Assembly (NCBI RefSeq): GCF_023008405.1
Contig: NZ_CP095376.1
Location: 6,304,501-6,368,500 of the forward strand
From: Amycolatopsis sp. FBCC-B4732
GTDB lineage: Bacteria > Actinomycetota > Actinomycetes > Mycobacteriales > Pseudonocardiaceae
Direction: 5' to 3'
Length of the DNA stretch: 64,000 nucleotides
In this document: piece by piece, positions 9,894-18,734 of the stretch
How the letters are laid out: each line of letters begins with the position of its first letter
How positions within the stretch are numbered: the stretch's first letter is position 1
The notes under the pieces: generated by a model
What the model was told of the DNA's origin: nothing
The model's database searches: none
The model's input: only the letters and a program-made list of their open reading frames with translations
Made by a program: the position numbers and the translations under genes

Positions 9894-11164
9894 GACGGGA
9901 CACCCGCCGCAAGGCCGGGATCCGCACCGCGGGCGTGCTGTTCCTGGTGGTGATGGGCGTGCTCGTCACGCTCTCCATCAAGATCTACGACAAGGACTTC
10001 GTCAGCACGGTCCCGGTGACGCTCAAGACGAGCCGCATCGGCAACCAGCTGTCCGCGGGCGGGCAGGTCAAGGCCCGTGGCGTGCTCGTCGGGGAGATCC
10101 GCGACGTCCGGGCGACGCCGCAGGGCGCCGAGATAGCGCTTGCCCTGGAGCCGGGCAAGGTGGACATGCTGCCGCGCACCGTTTCCGCGTTGCTCGTGCC
10201 GAAGACGCTGTTCGGCGAGCGGTACGTCCAGCTGTCCATCCCGGACGGTGCCCGCGCCCCGCACCTGACCGCCGGCGACACGATCGAACAGGACCGCTCG
10301 GCGAACGCGATCGAGCTGGAACGCGTCTTCGACAACCTCCTCCCGGTGCTGCAAGCCGTCCAGCCGCAGAAGCTCGCGACCACGCTGACCGCGGTTTCCA
10401 CGGCGCTGCAGGGCCGTGGCGAGCAGCTCGGGCAGACGATCGGCACCGCCGACGCCTACTTGAAGAACTTCAACCCGGACCTCCCGCAGCTGACGTCGGA
10501 CATCCGCGACCTCGCCACCGTCTCGAACCTCTACGGCGACATCGCGCCCGACCTCCTCGACGCGCTCACCTCTTCCGCCGTAACGCTCAACACCGTCAAG
10601 GAGAAGCAGAGCGAGCTGGCCGGGGTCTACCAGCAGGTGACGTCGTCCTCGCAGGAGGTCGCGGCCTTCCTGGCGAACAACCGCGACAACCTCATCTCCC
10701 TGGCCGCCGACAGCCGCGCGCCGCTGGAGGTCGCCGCGAAGTACTCCCCCAGCTTCGTCTGCACCCTCGCTTCGCTGAACGCACTGAGGAAATCCATGGA
10801 CCAGGTGCTCGGCGCCGGCACCGGCCAGCCAGGCCTGCACGCCGACGTCGCGATCACCGCCGACAGCGGCAAGTACCTGCCCGGCAAGGACGACCCGCGC
10901 TACACCGCGGGCGGCGAGCCGCGCTGCTACCCCTCCGGCGTGGCCCCGACGACCGGCACCGCCGCCGCGGCGCCGGGCTCCACCGGGCACCCGCTGCTGA
11001 CCGGCGGCCAGGGCGACCTCGGCGTCGCCAACTCACCGCAGGAGGAACAGCTGCTGGCCACCCTGGTCGCGCCCTCGATCGGGGTGCCGTCCGCCGACGT
11101 CCCGGCGTGGAGCAGCGTGCTCGTCGGCCCGCTCTACCGCGGCACGGAGGTGAAGCTCAAGTGA
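9890..11164 (+). CDS. mceA: Mce family protein A (MlaD domain)
   Basis: 424 residues. An N-terminal membrane anchor (GVLFLVVMGVLVTLSI) is followed by the MlaD/Mce beta-barrel domain with GGQVKARGVLVGEIRDV and a long helical region ending in a proline/alanine-rich tail. Mce A-F subunits form a hexameric tube that shuttles lipids across the cell envelope. The ATG overlaps the yrbEB stop (ATGA), and its own stop overlaps the mceB GTG. The substrate class of this operon (sterol, fatty acid or other) cannot be read from the sequence. Confidence 0.9.
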   Translation: MRRDTRRKAGIRTAGVLFLVVMGVLVTLSIKIYDKDFVSTVPVTLKTSRIGNQLSAGGQVKARGVLVGEIRDVRATPQGAEIALALEPGKVDMLPRTVSALLVPKTLFGERYVQLSIPDGARAPHLTAGDTIEQDRSANAIELERVFDNLLPVLQAVQPQKLATTLTAVSTALQGRGEQLGQTIGTADAYLKNFNPDLPQLTSDIRDLATVSNLYGDIAPDLLDALTSSAVTLNTVKEKQSELAGVYQQVTSSSQEVAAFLANNRDNLISLAADSRAPLEVAAKYSPSFVCTLASLNALRKSMDQVLGAGTGQPGLHADVAITADSGKYLPGKDDPRYTAGGEPRCYPSGVAPTTGTAAAAPGSTGHPLLTGGQGDLGVANSPQEEQLLATLVAPSIGVPSADVPAWSSVLVGPLYRGTEVKLK

Positions 11165-12165
11165 GGAACATCGCCTCCCCGCTGATCAAGAGCCTGATCT
11201 TCATCGCCGTCACCGCGCTCGCGACGGCGCTGCTGGCCGTGTCCATCACGAACACCGGCGTCGGCGCCGGCGAGCGCTACACGGCGAAGTTCCTCGACGC
11301 GACCTCGCTCAACGTCGGCGACGACGTCCGCATCTCCGGCGTCCGCGTCGGCCAGGTCGAATCCCTCGACATCAGCGACCGCAACCGGGCGCTGATCGCC
11401 TTTTCCCTCGACCAGGGGCGGCGGCTGCCCGCCGACGTGAAGGCGGTCATCAAGTACCGCAACATGGTCGGCCAGCGCTACATCGCGCTGGAGCGCGGGA
11501 GCACCGGGACCCGGGAGCAGCTGCCCGAGGGCGGGGAGATTCCGCTGTCGCGCACCACCCCGGCACTCGACCTCACCGATCTCTTCAACGGGTTCAAGCC
11601 GCTGTTCCAGGCGCTCTCGCCGAACGACGTCAACGAGCTGTCCGGCGAGATCGTCCAGGTACTGCAGGGCGAAGGCGGCACCGTCGAAAGCCTGCTGGCC
11701 CACACCGGCTCGCTGACCACCACCCTCGCCGGGCGCGACAAGGTGATCGGCGAGGTGATCGGGAACCTCAACTCGGTGCTGAAGACGGTCAACGGCAAGG
11801 GTGACGCGCTCGCGAACCTCGTGTCCACGCTGCGGCAGCTGGTGTCCGGGCTGGCCGGCGACCGCGCCGCGATCGGTGACGCGATCAGCGGCATCGGCGA
11901 TCTCACGCAGTCCACCGCCGGGTTGTTCGAGCAGGCCCGGCCGCCGCTGAAGGACAGCATCGCCGGACTGAAGGGCCTCGCCGGCAACCTGGTCCAGAAC
12001 CAGTCCGATGTGGACAGCTTCCTGACCAACCTCCCGGTGAAGTTCACCGAAATCGGCCGGGTCGCCTCCTACGGCTCGTGGATGAACTTCTTCCTCTGCA
12101 CCGGCGTCCTGGAAACCTCGCCCCCGCGTGGCGTGCTCGTCCCCACCGCGAGGTGCTCGTCGTGA
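11161..12165 (+). CDS. mceB: Mce family protein B
   Basis: 334 residues with an N-terminal hydrophobic anchor (SLIFIAVTALATALLAVSI), the Mce domain (VGDDVRISGVRVGQVESL, VKYRNMVGQRY-like segment) and a helical C-terminal part ending in a Cys pair region typical of MceB. The GTG start lies inside a GTGA overlap with mceA, so translation is probably coupled. It belongs to the same envelope-spanning lipid transporter. Confidence 0.9.
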   Translation: MRNIASPLIKSLIFIAVTALATALLAVSITNTGVGAGERYTAKFLDATSLNVGDDVRISGVRVGQVESLDISDRNRALIAFSLDQGRRLPADVKAVIKYRNMVGQRYIALERGSTGTREQLPEGGEIPLSRTTPALDLTDLFNGFKPLFQALSPNDVNELSGEIVQVLQGEGGTVESLLAHTGSLTTTLAGRDKVIGEVIGNLNSVLKTVNGKGDALANLVSTLRQLVSGLAGDRAAIGDAISGIGDLTQSTAGLFEQARPPLKDSIAGLKGLAGNLVQNQSDVDSFLTNLPVKFTEIGRVASYGSWMNFFLCTGVLETSPPRGVLVPTARCSS

Positions 12166-13154
12166 AGTCCTTCAAGGAACGCAATCCCCTCGTCCTCGGC
12201 GTGCTGGGCAGCGTCGCGCTGGCCGCGCTGCTGACCGTCACGTTCAACTACGACAACCTGCCGATCGTCGGCGGCGGCACGACCTACGAGGCCGAGTTCT
12301 CCGAAGCCGCCGGGCTGCAAGCGGACGACGAGGTCCGGGTCGCCGGCATCAAGGTCGGTGAGGTCCGGGACGTCGAGCTGGCCGACGACCACGTCCTCGT
12401 CTCCTTCCGGGTCAAGAACGCCTGGATCGGCGACCGCACGTCGGCCGAGATCAAGATCAAGACGTTGCTGGGCCGCAAGTTCCTCGCGCTGAACCCGACC
12501 GGCGACGACGTCCAGGACCCGGACCGGCCGATCCCGCGGACCCGGACGGTCACGCCCTACGACGTCACCGACGCCTTCAACGGCCTCGCCGACACCGTCG
12601 GCGCGATCGACACCAAGCAGCTCGCGGACAGCTTCACCACGCTGTCGGACACCTTCCGCAACTCCCCCGAGCACGTCCGCAGCGCGCTCGACGGGCTTTC
12701 CCAGCTCTCGCAGACGGTGTCCAACCGCGACGGCCAGATCGCCGAACTCCTCGCGAACGCGCGGCAGCTGACCACGACGCTGGCGAACTCGAACGACGAC
12801 TTCGAGAAGCTCATCGACGACGGGAACCTCTTGCTCACCGAGCTCAACCGGCGCCGCGACGCGATCCACGACCTGCTCACCGGCTCGGCGCGCCTCGCCG
12901 AGCAGCTCAGCGGGCTCGTAAAGGACAACGCCGGTCAGCTCAAGCCCGCGCTGCAGGCGCTGAACCAGGTGACCGACCTGCTCAAGCGGCAGAACGACAA
13001 CCTGACCAAGGGCCTGCAGCTGGCCGGGCCGTACTTCCGGGTGGTCACCAACACGACCGGCAACGGCCGCTGGATCGACGCCTACCTCTGCGGCCTGATC
13101 CCCGAGAACCACGACCCGTGCACCGTGCCGAAGAACCCGGGAGGCACGAAGTGA
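12162..13154 (+). CDS. mceC: Mce family protein C
   Basis: 330 residues: short basic N-terminus, one membrane anchor (LVLGVLGSVALAALLTVTF), then the Mce domain with ADDEVRVAGIKVGEVRDVEL and GRKFLALNP, followed by a long alpha-helical region. The GTG start is in a four-base GTGA overlap with mceB. Position and length match the third Mce subunit of actinobacterial operons. Confidence 0.9.
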   Translation: MKSFKERNPLVLGVLGSVALAALLTVTFNYDNLPIVGGGTTYEAEFSEAAGLQADDEVRVAGIKVGEVRDVELADDHVLVSFRVKNAWIGDRTSAEIKIKTLLGRKFLALNPTGDDVQDPDRPIPRTRTVTPYDVTDAFNGLADTVGAIDTKQLADSFTTLSDTFRNSPEHVRSALDGLSQLSQTVSNRDGQIAELLANARQLTTTLANSNDDFEKLIDDGNLLLTELNRRRDAIHDLLTGSARLAEQLSGLVKDNAGQLKPALQALNQVTDLLKRQNDNLTKGLQLAGPYFRVVTNTTGNGRWIDAYLCGLIPENHDPCTVPKNPGGTK

Positions 13155-14185
13155 GCGCGCTGACCACCACCCGCGCCGGCGTCCTGACGAGCCGGTTCAT
13201 CGCCGCCGCCCTGCTGCTCGCCCTCGTCGTGACCGCGGGGCTGTGGTGGGTGTTCGCCGGCAGCGGGCAGCACCACGTGACCGCCTTCTTCACCCGCGCG
13301 GTCGGCGTCTACCCCGGCTCCGACGTCCGGGTGCTCGGCGTCCGGATCGGCCAGGTCGACGCGGTCACCCCGCGCGGCGAGCAGGTGCAGGTGGACATGT
13401 CCGTCGACGGCTCGGTCGGGGTCGCCGAGGACACCACGGTCCTGGTGATCGCGCCCAGCGTCGTCGCCGACCGGTACGTCCAGTTCGCCAAGCCGGCCCG
13501 CGGCGGGCCGCGACTGCCCGACGGCGCGTCGATCCCGGTGCAGCGCACCGCGACCCCGGTGGAACTGGACCAGCTCTACGCCAGCCTCGACTCGCTGTCG
13601 AAGGCGCTCGGCCCGGACGGCGCCAACTCCCAGGGCGCGCTGTCGGACCTGCTCAAGACCGGCGCGCAGAACCTGCAGGGCAACGGCCGCGCGTTCAACG
13701 ACAGCGTGCGCAACTTCGCGCAGCTGGCGCGCACGCTGGCCGGGAACTCGGGCGACCTGTTCGGCACGGTCGACGAGCTCCAGCGGTTCACCACCATGCT
13801 GGCCACGAACGACCAGCAGGTAGGCAGCGTGAACCAGCAGCTCTCGCAGATCTCCGGCACGCTGGCCGCCAACAGCGGCGAGCTGGCGCGGGCCCTCGAC
13901 GGCCTCGGCCGCGCGCTCGCCGACGTCCAGGGGTTCATCCGGGACAACCGCGGCGCGCTCAAGTCCAATGTGGACAATTTGGTGACGACCACCCGGACGC
14001 TCGTCGAACAGCGCGCCTCGCTGGCCGGCACGATCGACGCCGTCCCGCTGGCCGTGACGAACGTGCTGAACGCGGTCGATCCGGCCACCGGGCGGCTGCG
14101 CGGCCGCGAAAACATCGACTACTACCTCGAGCCGCTGCCGCTGCCGGTCACCGGCGACGTCTACACCAACGGGGGTGGCCGGTGA
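13151..14185 (+). CDS. mceD: Mce family protein D
   Basis: 344 residues with an N-terminal anchor (FIAAALLLALVVTAGLWWVF) and the Mce domain YPGSDVRVLGVRIGQVDAV. A long helical segment rich in Asn/Gln/Ser and a short C-terminal tail (LPVTGDVYTNGGGR) follow. The start is GTG within a GTGA overlap with mceC. It is the fourth subunit of the lipid-transfer tube. Confidence 0.9.
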   Translation: MSALTTTRAGVLTSRFIAAALLLALVVTAGLWWVFAGSGQHHVTAFFTRAVGVYPGSDVRVLGVRIGQVDAVTPRGEQVQVDMSVDGSVGVAEDTTVLVIAPSVVADRYVQFAKPARGGPRLPDGASIPVQRTATPVELDQLYASLDSLSKALGPDGANSQGALSDLLKTGAQNLQGNGRAFNDSVRNFAQLARTLAGNSGDLFGTVDELQRFTTMLATNDQQVGSVNQQLSQISGTLAANSGELARALDGLGRALADVQGFIRDNRGALKSNVDNLVTTTRTLVEQRASLAGTIDAVPLAVTNVLNAVDPATGRLRGRENIDYYLEPLPLPVTGDVYTNGGGR

Positions 14186-15243
14186 AGCGGATCCTCGCCA
14201 CCGCGGCCGCCGGGTGCCTGCTGCTCGCGGGCTGCTCGTCCGGTGAGTTCAAGGGTGTCTACGACCTGCCGCTGCCCGGCGGCGCCGACGTCGGCGACCA
14301 CCCGTACTCGGTGACCGTGCAGTTCGCCGACGTGCTCGACCTGGTGCCGCAGGCCGCGGTGAAGGTCGGCGACGTCCCGGTCGGGCGGGTGCGGGAGGTC
14401 CGGCTCGGCGGCGACGGCTGGACGGCCGAAACCGTGCTGGAGGTCAACGGCGACGTCGTGCTGCCCGCCAACGCGATCGCGCGGCTGCGCCAGTCCAGCC
14501 TGCTCGGCGAGAAGTTCGTCGAGCTGGCCGCCCCGGACGGCGCGTCGTCCGGTCCCGGGGTCGCGCGGCTGGCGGACAAGGCCACGATCACCGTGGACCG
14601 CACCAACCGCAACCCCGAGTTCGAAGAGATCTTCGGCGCCCTTTCGCTGCTGCTCAACGGCGGCGGCATCGGGCAGCTGCAGACGATCAACCGCGAGCTG
14701 TCGAAGGTGATGGACGGCAACGAGGGGCAGATCCGCTCGTTCCTGTCCGGGGTGAACACCCTGATGACCGACCTGGACGCGCACCGCTCGGACATCACCG
14801 AGGCCCTCGACGGGATGAACCGGCTGTCGGCGACGCTCGCGAACCGCCACAGCCAGGTCTCCGGCGCGCTGACCGACCTGACGCCCGGACTGCAATCGCT
14901 CACCGACCAGCGCACCCAGCTCGTCTCGATGCTGCAGGCGCTCGACCGGCTCTCGACCGTGGCCACCGACGTCGTCGACCGCAGCCGCGACGACATGGTC
15001 GCGGACCTGCGCGCGCTCGCGCCGATCCTGGGTCAGCTGGCCGCGGCCGGGGAGAACCTGCCGCAGTCGCTGCAGCTGCTCCCGACGTTCCCCTTTCCGG
15101 ATTCGGTGCTGCCCGCGGTGAAGGGCGACTACATCAACGCGTTCGCTTCGATGATCCCGGCGCCCGGCGTGCCGCTGCCCGCGCCCGGCGAGGGCGTGCC
15201 GCCGGGCTTGCCGCCGCTCCCGCTCACCTCGGGAGGTCAGTGA
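14182..15243 (+). CDS. mceE: Mce family lipoprotein E
   Basis: 353 residues. The signal peptide ends in a lipobox LLLAGC with the lipidated Cys at residue 18, matching the LprK-like MceE subunits that are lipoproteins. The Mce domain (VPQAAVKVGDVPVGRVREV) and the helical region follow, with a Pro-rich C-terminus (LPAPGEGVPPGLPPLP). The GTG start overlaps the mceD stop by four bases. Confidence 0.92.
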   Translation: MKRILATAAAGCLLLAGCSSGEFKGVYDLPLPGGADVGDHPYSVTVQFADVLDLVPQAAVKVGDVPVGRVREVRLGGDGWTAETVLEVNGDVVLPANAIARLRQSSLLGEKFVELAAPDGASSGPGVARLADKATITVDRTNRNPEFEEIFGALSLLLNGGGIGQLQTINRELSKVMDGNEGQIRSFLSGVNTLMTDLDAHRSDITEALDGMNRLSATLANRHSQVSGALTDLTPGLQSLTDQRTQLVSMLQALDRLSTVATDVVDRSRDDMVADLRALAPILGQLAAAGENLPQSLQLLPTFPFPDSVLPAVKGDYINAFASMIPAPGVPLPAPGEGVPPGLPPLPLTSGGQ

Positions 15244-16439
15244 TGCTCACGCGCAGAGTGCGGGTCCAGGTCGTCCTGTTCGTCGTGATCGCGCTGGCCA
15301 CGACGGCGTTCGTCGGCGCGAACTACGCCGGTCTCGGCCGGCTGTTCGGCTCCGGCAGCTACACGGTCAAGCTGGAGCTGGCCGAGGGCGGCGGGCTGTT
15401 CACCAACGGCGAGGTGACCTACCGCGGCGTCGCCGTCGGCCGGGTCGGCGAGCTGCGGCTCACCCTGACCGGGACCGAAGCCGACCTGCTCATCGACGAC
15501 GGCGCCCCGCCCATCCCGGCGGACTCCCGCGCGGTGGTGGCGAACCGGTCGGCGGTCGGCGAGCAGTACGTCGATCTGCAGCCGCGCACCTCGGGCGGGC
15601 CCTTCCTAAGCGGGGACTCGGTCATCCGGCGCGAGTCGACCACGCTGCCGCTGCCGGTCAACAGCCTGCTGACCGACCTGGACTCGTTCACGGCGTCGGT
15701 GCCGACGCAGGACCTGCGCACGGTGGTGAACGAGCTCGACGACGCCCTGCGCGGCGCCGGCCCGGACCTGCAGACGCTGCTGGACTCGGCGACGGCGTTC
15801 ACCCAGCAGGCGAGCGCGCACCTGCCTCAGACGTCGAAACTGATCGGCGACGGCGCGACCGTGCTGCGCACCCAGGTCGGCTCCTCGGCGGAGTGGCGCT
15901 CGTTCAGCGGCAACGCCCGCGTGTTCGCCCAGCAGCTGGCCAGGTCCGACGGCGACCTGCGGCGCCTGATCGCGACCGCGCCCCCGGCGGCGACGGAGCT
16001 TTCGTCGCTGCTGAAGGAGAACGACCCGGGCCTGCCGATCGTGCTGGCCAACCTCCTGACGACGGCGCGGGTGTTCGGCACCCGCACGGCGGCGGAGGAG
16101 ACGCTGCTGGCGAACGTCCCCCGCGCGGTGGCGGCAGTCGGCTCGGCCATCGACGAGCAGCACCACGAGCTGCGGATGGGGCTGGTGCTGAACTTCGACA
16201 ACCCGCCTTCGTGCCTGGCGGGCTACGAGGACACCCCGCACCGGTCGAGCAGGGACCTTTCGCCGTTGCCGCTGAACACCGACGCGGCGTGCACGCTGCC
16301 GTACGGCAACGAGAGCTCGGTGCGCGGCACGCAGAACGCGCCGCACCCGCCGGTCCCGGACGCGGTGCCGGTGGGCCCGCTGACGATCGGCACGCAGGCG
16401 ACGAAGACGAGCCTCGAGGAGATGCTGTGGCTGCGCTGA
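15243..16439 (+). CDS. mceF: Mce family protein F
   Basis: About 398 residues; anchor RVQVVLFVVIALATTAFVGA, then the Mce domain GGGLFTNGEVTYRGVAVGRV and a helical region. The ATG at 15243 is chosen over the GTG one codon earlier because GGAGGT ends five bases before it. It shares one base with the mceE stop (TGATG). The 3' end overlaps the next gene by 13 bases. It is the last of the six Mce subunits. Confidence 0.9.
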   Translation: MLTRRVRVQVVLFVVIALATTAFVGANYAGLGRLFGSGSYTVKLELAEGGGLFTNGEVTYRGVAVGRVGELRLTLTGTEADLLIDDGAPPIPADSRAVVANRSAVGEQYVDLQPRTSGGPFLSGDSVIRRESTTLPLPVNSLLTDLDSFTASVPTQDLRTVVNELDDALRGAGPDLQTLLDSATAFTQQASAHLPQTSKLIGDGATVLRTQVGSSAEWRSFSGNARVFAQQLARSDGDLRRLIATAPPAATELSSLLKENDPGLPIVLANLLTTARVFGTRTAAEETLLANVPRAVAAVGSAIDEQHHELRMGLVLNFDNPPSCLAGYEDTPHRSSRDLSPLPLNTDAACTLPYGNESSVRGTQNAPHPPVPDAVPVGPLTIGTQATKTSLEEMLWLR

Positions 16440-16930
16440 AACGGGGAGCGGCAGCGATCACCCTGGCCGCGGCGGTCTTCGCGGGCTGGTCGGGCTGGTC
16501 CTGGTACGCGTCGGCCCACGAACCGGCGGTGACCTACGGTGCCGCGCGGGACGAGGCCCTGGCGAGCGGCCGGACACTGGTGGCGGAGCTGAACAGCCTG
16601 GACTACCACGACGTCGAGGGCGGCCTGGGACGCTGGCTGTCGGCGTCGACGGGCCCGCTGCACGACCAGCTGGCCCGGACGGACGCGCGGACGAAGCAGG
16701 CGCTGTCGGCGAACTCGACGGTGTCGACGGGGCGGGTCCTGGACGCCGCGCTGAGCGAGCTGGACGAGCACGCGGGGACGGCGAAGATGCTGGCCTCGGT
16801 GGAGATCACGATGGCGAAGCAGGGAGTGGCTCCCGCGGTGAAGCGGAACCGTTTCGCCGCGGCACTGAGCCGGACGCCGGACGGGTGGAAGCTGAGCGCG
16901 CTCGACCAGCTGGCGGTGGGGTCCCGATGA
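16427..16930 (+). CDS. Mce-associated membrane protein (Mas), first
   Basis: 167 residues with one N-terminal transmembrane segment (AAAITLAAAVFAGWSGWSWYA) and a periplasm-facing domain. This domain has the NTF2-like character of Mce-associated proteins (RTLVAELNSLDYHDVEGGLGRW and DGWKLSALDQL). Such proteins follow mce operons in mycobacteria and Amycolatopsis and are thought to stabilise the transporter. The start GTG lies six bases after a GAGGAG inside the mceF 3' end. Confidence 0.8.
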   Translation: MAALKRGAAAITLAAAVFAGWSGWSWYASAHEPAVTYGAARDEALASGRTLVAELNSLDYHDVEGGLGRWLSASTGPLHDQLARTDARTKQALSANSTVSTGRVLDAALSELDEHAGTAKMLASVEITMAKQGVAPAVKRNRFAAALSRTPDGWKLSALDQLAVGSR

Positions 16931-17967
16931 ACCGGGCGAAGACGGTGGCCGAGGCGGGCGCCGAGCTGCGTGGCCCGCGTGAGGCCGTCGCGACCGCCGA
17001 GGCAGGTGACCCCACCACCCCAGCCTCCATCGCGCCCGCCACGTCGAGCGGCGAAGGCGAGGAGCAGGCCTCACCTACCACGACCGGCAGCGAAGCCGAG
17101 CCGAGCGACCTGGCCGCCGAGGGCGAGCCGAGCGCCGCATCGGGCGGCGAACGCGAGCCGGACGGCTCGGTGCCCGAGAGCGCCGAAGCCGAACCGGGCG
17201 CTGTTGCTGCGGAGGAGCCGGCCGCTCCCACCACCGCTACCGGCGGTGAGCCGAGCGACCCGGTCGCCGAAGGCGAGCCGAGCGCCGCATCGGGCCGCGA
17301 ACGCGAGCCGGACGGCTCGGTGCCCGAGAGCGCCGAAGCCGAACCGGGCGCCGTGGCCGCCGACGAGCCGGCCGCTCCCACCACCGCTACCGGCGGTGAC
17401 CTGGGCGACCCGGCGGCCGAGGGTGAGCCTGAAGCCGAGACCTCCCTCGCCAAGCCCCGGCCGGTCTGGCTCCAGCTGCCCGCCCTCCTCCTCGCCGCCG
17501 CCCTCGTTCTCGCCGGGGCCGGGGTCTGGTTCACCGTCGAAGCCCGCTCCGCCGCCGGCACCTCCGCCGGTGCCAACCTCGCTCTCACCGATGTCGGGGC
17601 GACCGCCGAGGTCACCTCCGCGATCACCGTCGCCGTGAACCGGGTCTTCTCCTATTCCTACGATCGGACCGACGTCACCGAAAAGGCCGCCGCCGCGGTG
17701 CTCCGGGGCGCCGCCAAGGATTCGTACGACAAGCTCTTCGCCCAAGTGCGGGCGAAAGCACCCGAACAGAAACTCGTCCTCACTTCGCGCGTTTCGGCGA
17801 TAGCAGTACAAGAACTCCGCGACAATCACGCGCGGTTACTCGTCTTTCTCGATCAATCAGCCGTACGGGCCGACAACAATGCGACCGACAACGCCGCGGC
17901 GCAGCTTTCCGTGACCGCGGAACGCGCCGACGGCACCTGGGTCATCACCGCACTCGAACCGCGCTGA
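16927..17967 (+). CDS. Mce-associated membrane protein with repetitive acidic N-terminus
   Basis: 346 residues. The first 178 or so are acidic, low-complexity sequence rich in Glu/Pro/Ala, including a 50-residue block repeated twice (DNA repeat 17098-17397). A transmembrane segment (LQLPALLLAAALVLAGAGVWF, about 182-204) and a Mas-type extracytoplasmic domain with the FSYSYDRTDVTEKAAAAVL signature follow. The N-terminal part should be cytoplasmic and is probably disordered; its role is unknown. The ATG overlaps the previous stop by four bases. Codon use in the last 200 bases is less GC-biased than upstream. Confidence 0.8.
   Translation: MNRAKTVAEAGAELRGPREAVATAEAGDPTTPASIAPATSSGEGEEQASPTTTGSEAEPSDLAAEGEPSAASGGEREPDGSVPESAEAEPGAVAAEEPAAPTTATGGEPSDPVAEGEPSAASGREREPDGSVPESAEAEPGAVAADEPAAPTTATGGDLGDPAAEGEPEAETSLAKPRPVWLQLPALLLAAALVLAGAGVWFTVEARSAAGTSAGANLALTDVGATAEVTSAITVAVNRVFSYSYDRTDVTEKAAAAVLRGAAKDSYDKLFAQVRAKAPEQKLVLTSRVSAIAVQELRDNHARLLVFLDQSAVRADNNATDNAAAQLSVTAERADGTWVITALEPR
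17098..17397 (+). repeat. Two-copy 150-bp in-frame tandem repeat
   Basis: Two adjacent 150-bp units (17098-17247, 17248-17397) each encode 50 residues beginning EPSD and ending PTTATGG. A partial third unit (GDLGDPAAEGEP) follows. The units differ at only a few positions, so the duplication is recent or is homogenised by recombination. The length preserves the frame. Confidence 0.9.
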
Positions 17968-18045
17968 ACCACCGCAGAACCACCAGCACTTCACCGTTTC
18001 CGGGAGCACCCGGGACGGCCGGGAAAACGCAAAGGGAGAAGAACT

Positions 18046-18690
18046 ATGTCCGTGGCAACGCACCTGAGGAGACTGGCCGTCCTCACGTCGACGGCGGCTC
18101 TCGTGCTCACCGGGGTCGCCGTGACCCCGGCGTCGGCCGACGTCATCCCGATCCCCGTGTCCTACAAGGTCACCGGCAGCACCACGGTGAAGAAGACCGG
18201 CAGCGCCCTGAAGCTCGGCCCCGGTTCGCTCAAGGGCAACCTGCTCATCGACGACCAGACCGGGTCGGTCGGGCTCAGCGCGGACCTCGCGCTGCCGCCG
18301 TCGCAGGCCGACATTTCCCTGCTGTCGGGCATCTTCCGGATCAAGGCCAAGGTCCGGGTGATCCCACTCGGGCCGGCCACCGGCACGATCGCCGACGGCA
18401 ACCTGGTCACGAAGGCCAAGGCCAACATGGAGATCTACGACATCTGGGCCGGCCCGATCGTGCCGGTCATCCCGCTGCCGACCGTGCCGGGCAGCTGCAA
18501 GACCAAGACCCCGCTCGACCTGACGCTGTCCGCACAGGACATCGACATCACCGCCCCGGCCATCACGGTCAAGGGCACCTACACCATCCCCGAGTTCAGC
18601 AACTGCTTCATCGCCGACATCGCGCTCGGCGCCCTGATTTCGGGGCCGGGCAACACCATCACACTCGACCTGGCCAGCGACGCCACCTGA
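18046..18690 (+). CDS. Secreted protein, single 'domain B' type
   Basis: 214 residues with a Sec signal peptide (cleavage likely after TPASA, about residue 34) and a beta-rich mature part without recognisable catalytic motifs. Its second half (PGSCKTKTPLDLTLS, then IPEFSNC) aligns by eye with the C-terminal half of the 467-residue protein at 20766 (PGCVSGKPVTLTLN, then LPAFTGC). It therefore seems to be a free-standing copy of that domain, with two conserved Cys. It lies 78 bases after the mce genes with no strong terminator between, so co-transcription is possible. GGGAGAAG precedes the ATG. Function unknown. Confidence 0.75.
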   Translation: MSVATHLRRLAVLTSTAALVLTGVAVTPASADVIPIPVSYKVTGSTTVKKTGSALKLGPGSLKGNLLIDDQTGSVGLSADLALPPSQADISLLSGIFRIKAKVRVIPLGPATGTIADGNLVTKAKANMEIYDIWAGPIVPVIPLPTVPGSCKTKTPLDLTLSAQDIDITAPAITVKGTYTIPEFSNCFIADIALGALISGPGNTITLDLASDAT

Positions 18691-18696
18691 GCACGA

Positions 18697-18731
18697 CCCG
18701 GGTGGCGGGCCGCGAAGGCCCGCCACCCGGG
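18697..18731. terminator. Bidirectional hairpin between convergent genes
   Basis: Perfect 15-base arms, CCCGGGTGGCGGGCC and its complement, with a 5-base loop (GCGAA). They fill the gap between the convergent ends at 18690 and 18735. There is no T-tract, as is common in high-GC actinobacteria. Confidence 0.8.
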
Positions 18732-18734
18732 GGT

